From NCBI GenBank assembly GCA_019671005.1, contig CM033715.1, positions 186,001 through 250,000 of the forward strand: DNA of 64,000 nt. The letters are read 5' to 3'. The translations under genes and the position numbers were made by a program. Every line of letters begins with the position of its first letter. Positions within the stretch are counted from its first letter, which is position 1. The DNA is from Hibiscus mutabilis (Eukaryota; Streptophyta; Magnoliopsida; Malvales; Malvaceae). The notes beneath the pieces were generated by a model. The model had not been told where the DNA came from. It ran no database searches and saw only the letters and a program-made list of their open reading frames with translations. Positions 24,438 to 35,159 of the stretch are shown piece by piece.

Positions 24438-24752
24438 TTAAGGGAGATGCTTGTGGAGTGGTAGGCCGACTCCAAAGGCCTCATCCTGGTTCTGATCAGA
24501 AGAACAGCAATATCCACCACTTTCAGACAGAAGAAACACTGTCAAAGAACACAAAATGATGTTTAATGGATGTGTAAACATTTACCAGTCTGATACAAAT
24601 CAGCTAAACTCTGGAGAGAATCGATCTAATGGAGCACTTGCCGGAGGTTTTTGCACAATGGCCTCCCAAAGCTCGTAAAAGCTAGAACAACTCTCCCCAT
24701 CTACTGATTGCATATACGGGTTGAATATAGTTACGGAACTCAGTATTATTTA
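24438..24752 (-). pseudogene. Decayed two-exon gene fragment, family not recognised
   Basis: On the minus strand a frame from about 24752 reads MQSVDGESCSSFYELWEAIV and continues through VQKPPASAPLDRF. It then reaches a stop at 24602-24600, but a second frame takes over within a few bases, reading DSLQSLADLYQT up to a good donor (CTG|GTAAATG, exon end 24586). A matching acceptor (ACAG, exon start 24538) continues in frame as VFLLSESGGYCCSSDQNQ to a stop at 24440-24438. The frame change coincides with a GATCGAT tetranucleotide duplication. The composition is coding-like and unlike its surroundings. No upstream exons or start are visible. Alternatively, the first frame is a genuine short C-terminus ending SPEFS. 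I do not recognise the family. Confidence 0.45.
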
Positions 24753-24769
24753 TCGAATGATTTTAAAAA

Positions 24770-26460
24770 TATCTAAATTTATTGTTAAAAAACATCTAAA
24801 TTTAGAGGGATAATAATGAATTAATACTCTCAACTTAAATTTTTTTTAAAATTTAATATTTATGGGTCATGGCCCCACTAATCCTAGACCACCGGTCACT
24901 CAGAGCACCACCATGCCTCTTTTGTGGTGATAAAATCTATGTTAAAAATTTTAACTTATTTGTATCCTTTTATAATACGAGACTAAATTGATCCATTTAA
25001 TAATAGAGTAACCAATTTTATTTGCTCCCTATAATGTAGATGCCTCGCAAGTTATCGGTTAATCGATTATCCGATTTTATAGTTGAAAATTGAGCGATTT
25101 GAATTAATTGATTAACCGAACTTAATTTTATACACCCATACCCGCAAGTACATTCAACAGAAACGACTTTGATAAACAGAGGTCCATGATGTCCGACGGT
25201 CGACATTAATTGAGGTTGGATGCGCATTTGAAATTTGATGGACTGAAATGTATGTAAATATGTTTGGTTCCAAGGTTCAATTTGATCTTGATGTTTTATG
25301 CTTAGTTAAATACTTGAATTTAGATTTTATTATATAAGTTATCTTAAAGTGTAATTTCTTAAGAAAATTTTGGTTTAAGATTTAAATTGATTCATAAATT
25401 TAGTTTTTTTTGTACCTACACTTGATTTTTTTAACTAATGTTCATGATTAATTTTAAGGCTCTATTCGACGGAGCTGTTGGAAAACTGAGTTAGCTGCGC
25501 TCTATTCAGCTTCTCTAACAGTTGTGTTTGAGGTTAAATTTGGTGGGTGAGAAGCACCACAAAAGTTGAAGTGTTCGATGGAGTTTCTTCGTTCGACAGT
25601 AAAAGCTGCGCCGAACGGAGCCTAAGTCAATTTGATCGAACAAGTAAGTTCAAGTATCATTTTAACTAAACAAACTAACTTCAAGTATTAATTTGAACGA
25701 ACTTCAAAATTATAGAGGAGTTAAACTTAGGGATTAATATTGTATAGAAATATCGGGGATGATGTTGGAAAAAGTTCTCAATTTCAGGGACTAAATATTT
25801 GTTTATCCAATATTATGTTTATCATTTTTTTAGTATTGTTCTAGTTTTTTTTATAGTTTTTATATTATCTTTTACATTAAAAACTTGGTATAAATCTTTT
25901 TAGTACCTATTGTTATTTTTAGTTTTCACAAACAGAAAAAATGATGGGGATTGGTAAACTTGATATGAGACCCTATACTTAAACCGATTTATTCGACTCC
26001 AGATCCGAAATCAACCAGAATATGATGATTCAAATTTGATTTAAAACACGAATTAAATTGAACCGAAACCGACACGAATTTTAATTACACCGAAATAGAC
26101 CTGAACTGATTTTTAACCGAACTGAATAGACTCAAACTGATTTCACCTAAACCGAAAAACTCAGACCGAAGACAACTCAAAATAAAGAAAATATATTAAA
26201 AGAAATTAAAAAAGATGTGATGTAAACTACTACACAACTCACCAACAAACTAAATATATTAATTTTATAAAGACATTAAAAAATTAACCCAACTTAAAAA
26301 CCTTACTAAAACCGACCTACCTCCTATCGACCTAACTCAAAATGAACCGAACCATCACAGATCCGGACTAAAACAAAACTAAACCCAAACTGATTTAAAC
26401 CGAAAGTAATTAAACTCAAATTGAAATGATTCGAACCAAAACCGATCAAATTATCCGTTT
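24770..26460. other. Spacer upstream of the glucanase gene
   Basis: Mostly AT-rich with the Tourist-like MITE at 25458-25622. About 26030-26460 is a stretch rich in repeated ACCGAA/AAACCGAC-type words (for example AACCGAAACCGACACG, AAACCGAAAAACTCAG), a degenerate simple repeat. No gene is seen. Confidence 0.5.
25458..25622. mobile_element. Tourist-like (PIF/Harbinger) MITE
   Basis: The 165-bp element is flanked by TAA at 25455-25457 and 25623-25625, the 3-bp target duplication of PIF/Harbinger elements. Ends are GGCTCTATTCGACGGAGC and GCTGCGCCGAACGGAGCC, inverted with a few mismatches. The interior is less AT-rich than its surroundings and repeats parts of the terminus (GCTCTATTCAGCTTCTC, TTCGATGGAGTTTC). 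Confidence 0.72.
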
Positions 26461-26781
26461 GCCGCTCTATGGGGAGGAGAAGAGACAAAAAGAGCGGAAT
26501 CGAGATGCTTCTCTTAACTGGAATTCATAAAGAAAATAATTGTCTGAAAACACTGTCACTCTGCCTGCCAAAGTTTGAGTGTTGTCTCTGTCTCTCGATC
26601 TCAGCGAGAAAAACCTTCTGCTTGTTTGCTTGGCATTTTGAGAATCAAAGAAAGAAACGTGACAGTGTTGTCATTTTCCAGAAAAAAACTTGGGAAATTC
26701 AACATTTACAGTCTCAAAACTCTCAAACTCAAAACCCCAGGAAAAAAGAGAGAGTGAAGTTGAAGCTTTTATCAACCATCA

Positions 26782-28831
26782 ATGGCTTCAAGGTTCAAGC
26801 TTGTCTTTGCAGTTTGTTTTCTGCTCCTACTCTTAGGTATGTTCGTTCATCTTTGCTTAAATCTTCACATTTCAGTCTTTAATTTCTGGTTTAAAATACC
26901 CAACTTTTTTTAGTGAAAAAAATCTCAGCTTTTGATGATTTGCTTGTTGGGTTTTCTAGTTTAGTCTCAAATTCAAAACAAGGAATGTTCTTTGTAGACC
27001 AATGCCTAGTTATGTACTGTTTGCTCAATTGCTGTGTCCATGAAACTTGGTTCTATGGTTGGTTGAAGACAACATCTGGCTTTAATTTCTATGGCAGATT
27101 TCTGTAGGGGAAGCATTGTCGGAGTTTGCTACGGACGAAATGCCGATGATCTTCCGACACCGGATAAAGTTGCTGAACTGGTTAAACTTCACAACATTAA
27201 GTATCTGAGGCTTTACGATTCTAATATCCAGGTGTTGAAGGCCTTTGCCAACACCGGGGTCGAACTTATGATTGCGGTTCCAAATTCGGACTTGTTAGCA
27301 TTTTCGCAGTTCCAATCGAATGTAGATTCCTGGTTAAAAAATAGCATCCTTCCTTATTACCCTGCCGCGAAGATCACGTACATAACTGTGGGTCTTGAAG
27401 TCACGGAGAACCCGGATAATGTGTCTGCCTTGGTTGTACCTGCTATGAAAAATGTCTTGACAGCATTGAAAAAGGTTGGCCTGCACAAAAGGGTTAAAGT
27501 TTCGAGTACACATTCACTAGGGGTTCTCTCCCGATCGTTCCCGCCTTCCGCCGGGGCTTTTAACAGTAGCCATGCATATTTCTTGAAACCTATGCTGGAA
27601 TTCCTAGCTGAGAATCAGTCACCCTTCATGATCGATTTATACCCTTATTATGCCTATAGAGATTCTCCGAACAATGTCTCTTTGGATTATGCGCTGTTTG
27701 AGTCATCCTCCGAAGTCATAGATCCAAACACCGGTCTACTTTACACGAACATGTTTGATGCTCAGATAGATGCCCTTTATTTTGCCTTGATGGCTCTAAA
27801 TTTCAGAACAATTAAGGTTATGGTCACCGAAACTGGTTGGCCTTCCAAAGGTTCATTGAACGAAAAGGCTGCTACTCCCGACAATGCCCAGACTTATAAT
27901 ATGAATCTTATTCGTCATGTTATCAATGACTCCGGTACTCCTGCCAAGCCCGGCGAAGAGCTTGATGTGTATATTTTCTCGTTGTTTAATGAGAACAGGA
28001 AACCCGGACTGGAATCAGAGAGGAACTGGGGTTTATTTTATCCTGACCAGACAAGTGTATATAACCTGGACTTCACCGGAAAAGCTGCTGTTGGTATTAA
28101 TAGTTTGAATGGTACAAGTTCAAGCGGAACAACCTGGTGCATTGCTTCTAGCAAGGCTTCTGAATCCGAGTTACAGAGTGCCGTAGATTGGGCTTGTGGT
28201 CCCGGGAATGTTGATTGCTCCGCTATTCAGCCTAGCCAACCGTGTTTTGAGCCTGATAATCTAGCTTCCCATGCCTCTTTTGCTTTCAACAGTTACTACC
28301 AGCAAAATGCGGCTACTGATGTCGCATGCAGTTTCGGAGGAAATGGGATCAAAGTTGACAAGGATCCTAGTAAGTCGATTATTTTATCCTCCTCTAACCC
28401 CTTAGTTTGGCATATTATTCAATAAAAAAAAGCTTGGCATATTATTGAAGTCTGAAAACAACTGCTATCTGTTTGTCAGTTTAATTCTCAACTGTTTCAA
28501 TGGTGTTACGAATTCCGGTTTGGGATTAACTTACTTGCCAAGAAACTGATGTCCTTAATTATTTCTGCAGGTTACGACAATTGCATCTATTTGACAACTA
28601 AAGGGTAGGCACATACATGTCGTTATGCAACCTTTTGGACACTCGTAACTGAATGTACTAAAGTTCTCATGATTGTCATACAGGATCAACAAAACCGCCA
28701 CAAGTAATACAACAGCCATGGCTAGTAGTACTTCTTCCTCAACACGGAGCGAAGTGTGCGCATGGATTGCTAGTTACTTTCTAACGACGTTAATGTCAAT
28801 TGTTCTGAACCTAGGCAATGCATCATTTTGA
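26782..28831 (+). CDS. Glucan endo-1,3-beta-glucosidase, GH17 with X8 domain, GPI-anchored
   Basis: Exons 26782-26836, 27098-28369, 28571-28604 and 28684-28831 give 502 residues. Exon 1 holds only the signal peptide (MASRFKLVFAVCFLLLLL). The GH17 domain spans about 25-345; the enzyme hydrolyses internal beta-1,3 bonds of callose and similar glucans. The acid/base Glu119 is in TYITVGLEV and the nucleophile Glu263 in VMVTETGWPSKG; SLFNENRKPG follows. A Ser/Thr linker leads to an X8/CBM43 domain (WCIASSKAS near 365 to CIYLTTKG, with paired Cys). The C-terminus is a Ser/Thr stretch plus a hydrophobic tail (SYFLTTLMSIVL), a likely GPI signal, so the product should sit on the outer plasma membrane or at plasmodesmata. 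It resembles Arabidopsis At1g11820-type proteins. Note Leu where GH17 enzymes usually have Asn before the acid/base Glu. The tiny third exon is 34 nt. Confidence 0.95.
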
Positions 28832-30002
28832 GGACAGGTAAGGCGTCCAACTTGCAAATGAAGCTTCGCTTCCATGAGACGAGGAAGGTGTATCGAAATG
28901 ATCGAAGAATTTGCGGTTGTGTCTTGTTTTTTTGTATGGTATTGGTAGTGCTGATGAGATACTGTAAAATGAAAATGTATATACTGTCCATTGTTGCTAC
29001 TTGTATTAAATGTGGTTAGGATTGCAGTGTCGTATGCTAGGTTCAATTTTCATGCTTGTTAAAGAAGCAAGGGTTTCTTAGTGGTCAAAAAAACCTTTGC
29101 TTCCTTTTTTTGGATGAAAAAAGAAGCAAGGGTTTCTTAATGCCATAATGTTAAAAAAATATCTGTTTGACTTAATCGTCTTTTTGGTCCTTATATTCTA
29201 AAGTAAATTAACTTTGAACGTTTCATTTAGAGTTAAAATGATTCTGTAGTTGACAATTATTAATAGACTAATGATAAATAACTTAAAATGACTTGACATA
29301 ATGATATGTTAAAATATAAAATAATTTTATACTTTATATGATTTTATAAAATTATTTTTTAATTGATTTGATATTTTTTCAAGTTAATACTTTAATATTA
29401 TATTATCATGTCAATGTACATTATCATAGAGATTTATCGTGTCATTCTAAATTATTTATCGTCAGTTAATTAACAGTTTTTATCCGTAAATAGGTTATTT
29501 TGATTCAAAATAAAACATTACCGGACAAATTATTTTAGAAAAATATGGACAAATAATTATTCAGTCAAACGTTAGGGTGTTTTTTTTGACTTTATGTCTT
29601 AATTAAATTACCCTAATTCGGGTTCCAACACAATTCTATAGACTACCCTTAATTGAACGATATTGAACACTTAAGCGTATTTGATCTTACGTTTTTTTGT
29701 ATATTATACTTACAGTAATATCAACTGAATTAAACTCAATCGAAAACGTAAACCTTTATCAACCGCACTTTATTCATACAAGGGAAAACTTATCAAAACA
29801 TGAACAAGAGGAATCAATTAATGGCATCAAATAGTGCCAAACAACAAATTAAAAACAAAACAAAAAACCGGAAGTGGTGAAAGAAAGCATGTGAATCAAC
29901 CATGTCCAAATGCCAACAAAACCAACCCAACAACAAAAGGCTCCAATGGAAGTAGAAGCAGATTCCTTAGGAAGCCGAAGCTTAAAAATAGGGGAAATTG
30001 CA
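28832..30002. other. Spacer between glucanase and profilin 3' ends
   Basis: This is the shared 3' flank of convergent genes. It includes the probable glucanase 3' UTR to about 29040, then AAAGAAGCAAGGGTTTCTTA repeated at about 29061 and 29120 with an inverted AACCTTTGCTTCC between, then a transposon-like copy (29142-29598). No further gene is visible. Confidence 0.5.
29142..29598. mobile_element. Degenerate copy of the GNCATAATG-ended MITE family
   Basis: Left end GCCATAATGTTAAAAAAATA; right end AAACGTTAGGGTG...GACTTTATGTC, the inverse of the left type (GACATAAAGTC). It shares blocks with the copies at 30674-31134 and 54975-55385, including TTTCATTTAGAGTTAAAATGA, GACTTGACATAATGA and the CAGTCAAACGTTAG tail. 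CTTAAT is found on both sides but the target duplication is not clean. Confidence 0.55.
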
Positions 30003-31579
30003 TTAAAGGCCCTGGTCGGCAAGATAATCACCCAACCTCTCAACAACCATGTTGCATTGTCCTGGAGTCACTGGCTCTTCATATATGCCAAGAACAAGAG
30101 CTTGTCCTGTTTTCTTAATAGTGATCCCTCCTGGTCCCTGCCCACATTTCATGTTGTATCAATTTATAACCCTACAACTTTTAGAGGGGCTAAACTCCAA
30201 TTTTACCATTTTGGGTTTCTTGGCTTAAAAAAATCACACTGGTGTTAATGATTTGGATTAAGGTATAGCAATAATAACAATAATAGGACTGAATTAGACC
30301 AAATTAAACTATAGGAACTAAATCCCCATGTTGAGTATAGTCCAAGGATGAAAACCCCTAATTTGGTCAAATTCTTCTATGAGTTTATTTACTATGTGCA
30401 CGTTGTGGATTTAGCTAACATATTCTGATTTGGTCATTTTTTGTCCTTGTACTTTTCAAAATTTGCAATTTGGATTTAACCCCAAACAATAACCGTGAAA
30501 TCAGTTGAGTCAAATTATACTTTCAGTCCTTGTATTATGCATTAATTTTAGATTCAGTTAATGTTCTCTAGTTTGAACATTTTTAAACCCCTATAAATTA
30601 GTCATACTATCTCTATATAGGAACTAGTATGATATAGGAACTAGTGACGAATATGACATTTTATTTATTTAAAGGCATAATGCCAAAAAAAATACTCATA
30701 ACGTTTGACAAAATAGTTATTTTAGTCTATATTCTTCTTTTTTGAAATAATATAACCATCAACGTTTTATTTGGACCAAAATGACCCTACTGTAAATGAA
30801 ATTGTTATTCAATTAATGGTCAACGCAGATGACTTGACAAAATCATACATCAGCCAAAAGAATATTTTCTATAATTTTATAAAAAAAATTGACTGGTGTA
30901 TCATTATGTCAAGGCAGCATCTTTGTCCATACGACACTGCCACATCAATGTTCAATGCCATATAAGTTTGTCACATCATTTTAAGGTGTTCACAATTAGT
31001 TGACTAAAGATTTTCATCCACAAAAGGGTCATTTTGGCCCAAAATAAAACATTGATAGTTAAAGCGTTTAAAAAAGAATAAGAGCCAAACTGACTAATCA
31101 ATCAAACCTTAGAGACATTTGTTGGTATTATGTCTTATTAAAGGCATCGAGTCTCGGATTTGAGCGTCTGTGTGTAGTTAAAAAAATATGAACCGATACT
31201 AACGATGTAATCACACCATCCATCACCTTTTTCCCACGAATGACAGCACCAGGTTCACCCTGGATCACCATATACTTTGAGCCACCAAGGTGTAACCCCG
31301 TAGGAGCAAGGTGGCCTGGTTCATCAAAATCCTTCATTATGTCGGAGATCTCACTACCCTTCAGCTGCAAAGAAAACAACAGACCAAACCAAACCAATTG
31401 GAATCATGCACAAACCAAATGCAGGAAAACAGGGTTTCAAAAACAACCTCAGGGAACTTAGAATTCTTGGCCCAGACACTCCCGTCATGGCCGATGATGG
31501 CGGCGGCGGTAAGGTGGTGGCCTTGTTGCCCCTCGATATCAGACATCAGCTGCTCGTCTACGTAACTCTGCCACGACAT
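30003..31579 (-). CDS. Profilin
   Basis: Minus-strand exons 31579-31448, 31364-31227 and 30137-30003 give 134 residues, all introns phase 0, the usual three-exon plant profilin structure. The start MSWQSYVDEQL is the family's N-terminal signature. The middle includes IMKDFDEPGHLAPTGLHLGG and KYMVIQGEPGAVIRGKKG, and the end is CNMVVERLGDYLADQGL. Profilin binds monomeric actin, poly-proline proteins such as formins and phosphoinositides, and so controls actin polymerisation in the cytosol. N-terminal Trp3 and Tyr6 and the C-terminal helix form the poly-proline site. The terminal YLADQGL has Ala where many plant profilins have Ile or Val. Intron 1 is 83 bp; intron 2 is 1,089 bp and contains a MITE-like element. 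The gene is intact. Confidence 0.96.
30674..31134. mobile_element. MITE-like element inside profilin intron 2
   Basis: Left end GGCATAATGCCAAAAAAAATA, right end TTTGTTGGTATTATGTC, inverted (GACATAATACCAA). Further in, CATAACGTTTGACAAAATAG pairs in part with the tail TCAATCAAACCTTAGAG. Interior blocks (AACGTTTTATTTGGACCAAAATGACC, GACTTGACAAAATCATACAT, GTCATTTTGGCCCAAAATAAAAC) recur in the copy at 54975-55385. Flanks TTATTTAAAGG and TTATTAAAGG suggest an eroded 9-10 bp target duplication. It makes up about 42% of the intron. Confidence 0.65.
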
Positions 31580-31589
31580 CTTTACCACG

Positions 31590-32892
31590 ATGTTTATGTT
31601 ATGTTTTTTTTTTTTTTGTACCAAGAAATGTTGGTTTTTCACAGAGTGGTTTGGGAGATTTAAGCTTGATAATGGTGATAAATAAGGAAAGCGATTAATA
31701 AGGTCTGAAGAGAAGGTGGTTTGATTACTTCTTCCTTTGCCATCCGTTTTGCAACTTTTAATTGCTGCCATTCACGTCCTCCTTCATTTTAGCACACCCA
31801 TGGAATGGGCCATGCAAGATCATCCCTTTCTTTTATTTTCGGTCTAAAAAAATCAAGTTGAGGTATCAATGTAGACAAAAAGAAAAGTTTCCACGTGATT
31901 AATTTACATGTTAACGATGTCTAAAATTGTTTCAACTTCTTCACTTATACATATATACAAAAATAAAATATATAACAATGATAATTTAATAAAAAATAGT
32001 CTTAAATAACTTTTTAATTCGTCAACTAAACATTAAAATCATACACATAATACAAAATAAGTCAAATAGTGTAATGTAATACACGTGGCAGAGTCAAAAT
32101 ATTTAGATTGTAGAGTCATTTTTTTAAACAAAAATAACAGATTTTTTAAGTGAGTGGGGCAAGAAATTGGTATTAATTTATTTTAAAGAGTGTTTGTTTT
32201 AATTTTTTTTTTAAATTATATTGAAATTTACGAAGGATATTTTTTAAAAAAATTAAGAGAAAAAAGTGAAAAATAAGAATTAAATAACTGGGTTGATAAG
32301 ATGGATTGAATTCCTAAAAAGACTGAACTGAAAGGAATCATTGTGCACAAAATGAGAAGTATTTTGATGATATAAAATCAGAATTTTTGTCAACTATATA
32401 TGTATATATATACACATTAGTGGTATCATTGTTCCTCTAAAAGGTAGTAGAAAGACAGTGAAAGCCAGCAAACAACACAATAAATGGCCACACATAAATC
32501 CCACTTGGCAAATTTACTAAGTTGTGTACCTTTTATCACCGAACACAAATTTTATGTCTTTTTTAGTGTTTTTATTTATAACCTAACCAGGATGAACTCA
32601 CGTTTACTATGGTAGGGGATTTTGCCCTCCAGGCACCAAATTTTTTGCCTTTGTTTTATAACATTTTCTTAAAATTTTTGATTAATTATAGATTTGTCTC
32701 CGCCTTTTAAAGTTTACGTTTCCCCTTCCACCTAAAATTTTGATTCTGCCATTGGGTCTAACATTAAAAAAATTAAACTTTACATAATTTTTAAATCCTA
32801 AACCCTAACCCCACACATTAAATCTTAAACACTAACTCTAAACTCCAACCTTAAATTCTAAACCCTATTTTCAATATAAGCATATACATTGG
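31590..32892. other. Profilin upstream region and spacer
   Basis: This holds the profilin leader and promoter on the minus strand (31580 upward), with an A/T-rich leader containing a run of T at about 31604-31618. No convincing TATA box stands out. Beyond about 31850 the spacer is AT-rich without genes. Confidence 0.4.
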
Positions 32893-33932
32893 TAGGGGTG
32901 AGCGTTCGATAAAGTCAAGTCAAAAAATTTTGAGTTATTCGAGTTGAAGCGTCACTTAATTTGAAATTTTTTTATTCGAGTCGAGTTTTCAAGTTCTTAT
33001 ACAAATTTAATTGTAATTATTTACCATGTTATAGACGGTTTGATTCCAATTTAAACGACTTTCTCTAATCATATAAGATATGCATATATATTTCTTCATA
33101 TTATTTTTCACATATATAAGTAAGATTTGTAATGTTATTTAATAAAAAATATCATCTAAACTTCTAAAATATATTTATAATATTATATTTAAATAAGGAA
33201 CTTTTGAGGATAAAGTATTTGATGGGAGTATAAATGAGTCAATGAATTGATGTGGAGAAAAAAAAATAGTTGAATGATCAAATTGAAAAAAATATAAAGT
33301 TAAAGAACTAAATTGCAAAAAAATATTTGTTAAAAATATGAATTGGTGTTATATGGATATTATATAGTGTTAGTGAATCATGTGTTTTAGTTTTGGTCAA
33401 AATAGACTTAAAAAGAAAGAAAATCTTGAAAAAATGAGAAATCATTCAACGTTGAGGGGCTAAATTGAAAAAGTAGGAAATTTAATTTAAAAAATATGAA
33501 TTGAAGCTAAATAGGTATTCTACAATGGTTTAGGAGCATGCGGTTTAAATTTGGTCAAAAATTGATTTAAAACGAAGGAGGGATTGAAAAAATGAGGAAA
33601 ACATACAAAGTTAATGGGCTGAATTGAAAAAAATATTAAATTTATTTTTAAAAATATAAGTTGAAGATAAATAAGTATTCTACATTAGTTTAAGAATATG
33701 TGGTTCAAATTTGGTCAAGAATAAACTTAAAATGAAGGAGAAATTGAAGAAAAATGAAATCATGGACTAAATTACAAAATTGTAAAATTCAATTTTTCGA
33801 TTTTTCATTTTTTCGAGTTGGGAAAATTTTAACTCGACTCAAACTTTAAATTTTTTCGAGTTACTCGAATTGACTTGAATAACTTGAATTTAAAAAATAT
33901 CGATTTTTTCAAGTCGAGTTTTGCTCTCCCTC
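32893..33932. mobile_element. hAT-like element, long copy
   Basis: The element starts TAGGGGTGAGCGTTCGAT and ends GAGTTTTGCTCTCCCTC (eroded GCTCACCCCTA). Flanking 8-mers TACATTGG (32885-32892) and TACATTAG (33933-33940) match at 7 of 8. It is about 1,040 bp, longer than its relatives. The extra interior (about 33230-33770) is three or more diverged tandem units built on GAATTGAAAAAATATAAA and TTTTGGTCAAAAATTGATTTAAA. No ORF. Confidence 0.75.
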
Positions 33933-34353
33933 TACATTAGGACTGCAAAAAGTTAAAAAAAATTATATTCCTTCTGAAAATAAACCCTACTTTTAAATGT
34001 AAAAATATGGATTGGAACGCTAAAAAGAGTAGATGATTTATATTCTTTGTTATCATGATATGCCAAGCACTATTCCACCAAGAAAACAATCCAATCCTGT
34101 CCTGCCACGTCAGTAGTTTGCCACGTGTGCATACAAATATTTTAATAGAAAATTATTTAAATATCTGTATCAGTATTATCCATAGCCATATAAAAATTTT
34201 ATTTCAATGTCTTTGCAAAGAAACAAAGACAATGTAGTGATAAAAGGTATGCATGCACGCTTGCCTCCTACGGTCCGGTCATCCCATAAATACAAAGGAC
34301 CCATACGCCATACCCCTCCCGGAAGACTTTGTCAGGTGGCTCTCAACTTGTAT

Positions 34354-34359
<6 letters not shown>

Positions 34360-34390
<31 letters not shown>
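34360..34390. repeat. TA microsatellite
   Basis: An uninterrupted run of TA for about 31 bases. Similar runs lie at about 36044-36070 and 21438-21462. Likely polymorphic in length. Confidence 0.9.
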
Positions 34391-34394
<4 letters not shown>

Positions 34395-34488
34395 CTCACC
34401 GATTTAAAGATTTAAAGAGTTTTGTGACATTTATCAGAATAGAATTCTTAATTTTTTTTTCAAAAAGTGTTTATTAATTTGTGGTGTA

Positions 34489-35150
34489 TAAAGGTGAACA
34501 AAAATCAACACGATTCGAAAATTTAATTTGAACAGATTTTAAATAAAGTTTGAGTTTTAAAATAAAACTCAAATTTTTTTGTAATTGGTGAATCGATTTT
34601 TAGGTTTAAGTCAAGCCCTTCAACTTTTTTTGATATTTTTATATCCTATATGAAAAATACGAAGATATATATATATATGTGTGTGTGTATAGTGGCGGAG
34701 TCAGAATTTTCATATAGTGAGGTCAGAGTTGCTTTGAGGTACGAGAATTCTCATAGCACTACAATATAAATATTGTTAACCTTATACTCAAACAAATAAA
34801 GTAATGTCAATTCTAATATTTTTCATGAAATTTTATACTAACTCCTTGAAAACCTCATTTAACTCTTTGAAAATTCCATACCACAACATATCAAGTGGGG
34901 TCAATTGACCCCCTAAACTATATGTGACTCATCCACTGTGTATGTATATCATATATCGTTATGGAAAGTTGTTTAAATTAGAATAATTAATATTATAATA
35001 TTATAAATATTTACAATTAAACTTGAATAGAAGTTCAAACAGCTCAACTCCACTCAAAACAATTCAAATAAAGTTCGAGTTATAAAATAAAACTTGTCAA
35101 CTCGACTAAACGAAAAATTTGAACTCGAGTCAATTGAATACTCACGTCTA
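34489..35150. mobile_element. hAT-like element hosting a nested insertion
   Basis: The element starts TAAAGGTGAACAAAAATC and ends TGAATACTCACGTCTA. Flanking 8-mers GTGGTGTA (34481-34488) and GTTGTGTA (35151-35158) match at 7 of 8. Internal blocks match the 21217 copy. A 247-bp element (34691-34937) splits it within the microsatellite region, so the hAT-like element is the older of the two. Confidence 0.72.
34691..34937. mobile_element. Short element with AGTGGCGGAGTCA termini, nested
   Basis: Left end AGTGGCGGAGTCAGAATTTT; right end TATGTGACTCATCCACT, the inverse of AGTGGATGAGTCACATA. It lies within a TGTGTGTAT/GTGTATGTAT simple repeat, so the target duplication cannot be fixed. Similar terminal words (GTCGGAGTCAGAAATC near 2484, GTGACGGAGTCATGAATC near 61138) show it is a dispersed family. 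No ORF. Confidence 0.6.
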
Positions 35151-35159
35151 GTTGTGTAC

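Noticed and set aside
26469..26882. 137-residue frame overlapping the glucanase start
   Set aside because: It lies in the 5' leader/first exon/intron of the glucanase gene in another frame and shows no domain. The signal-peptide exon at 26782 splices correctly to the GH17 domain.
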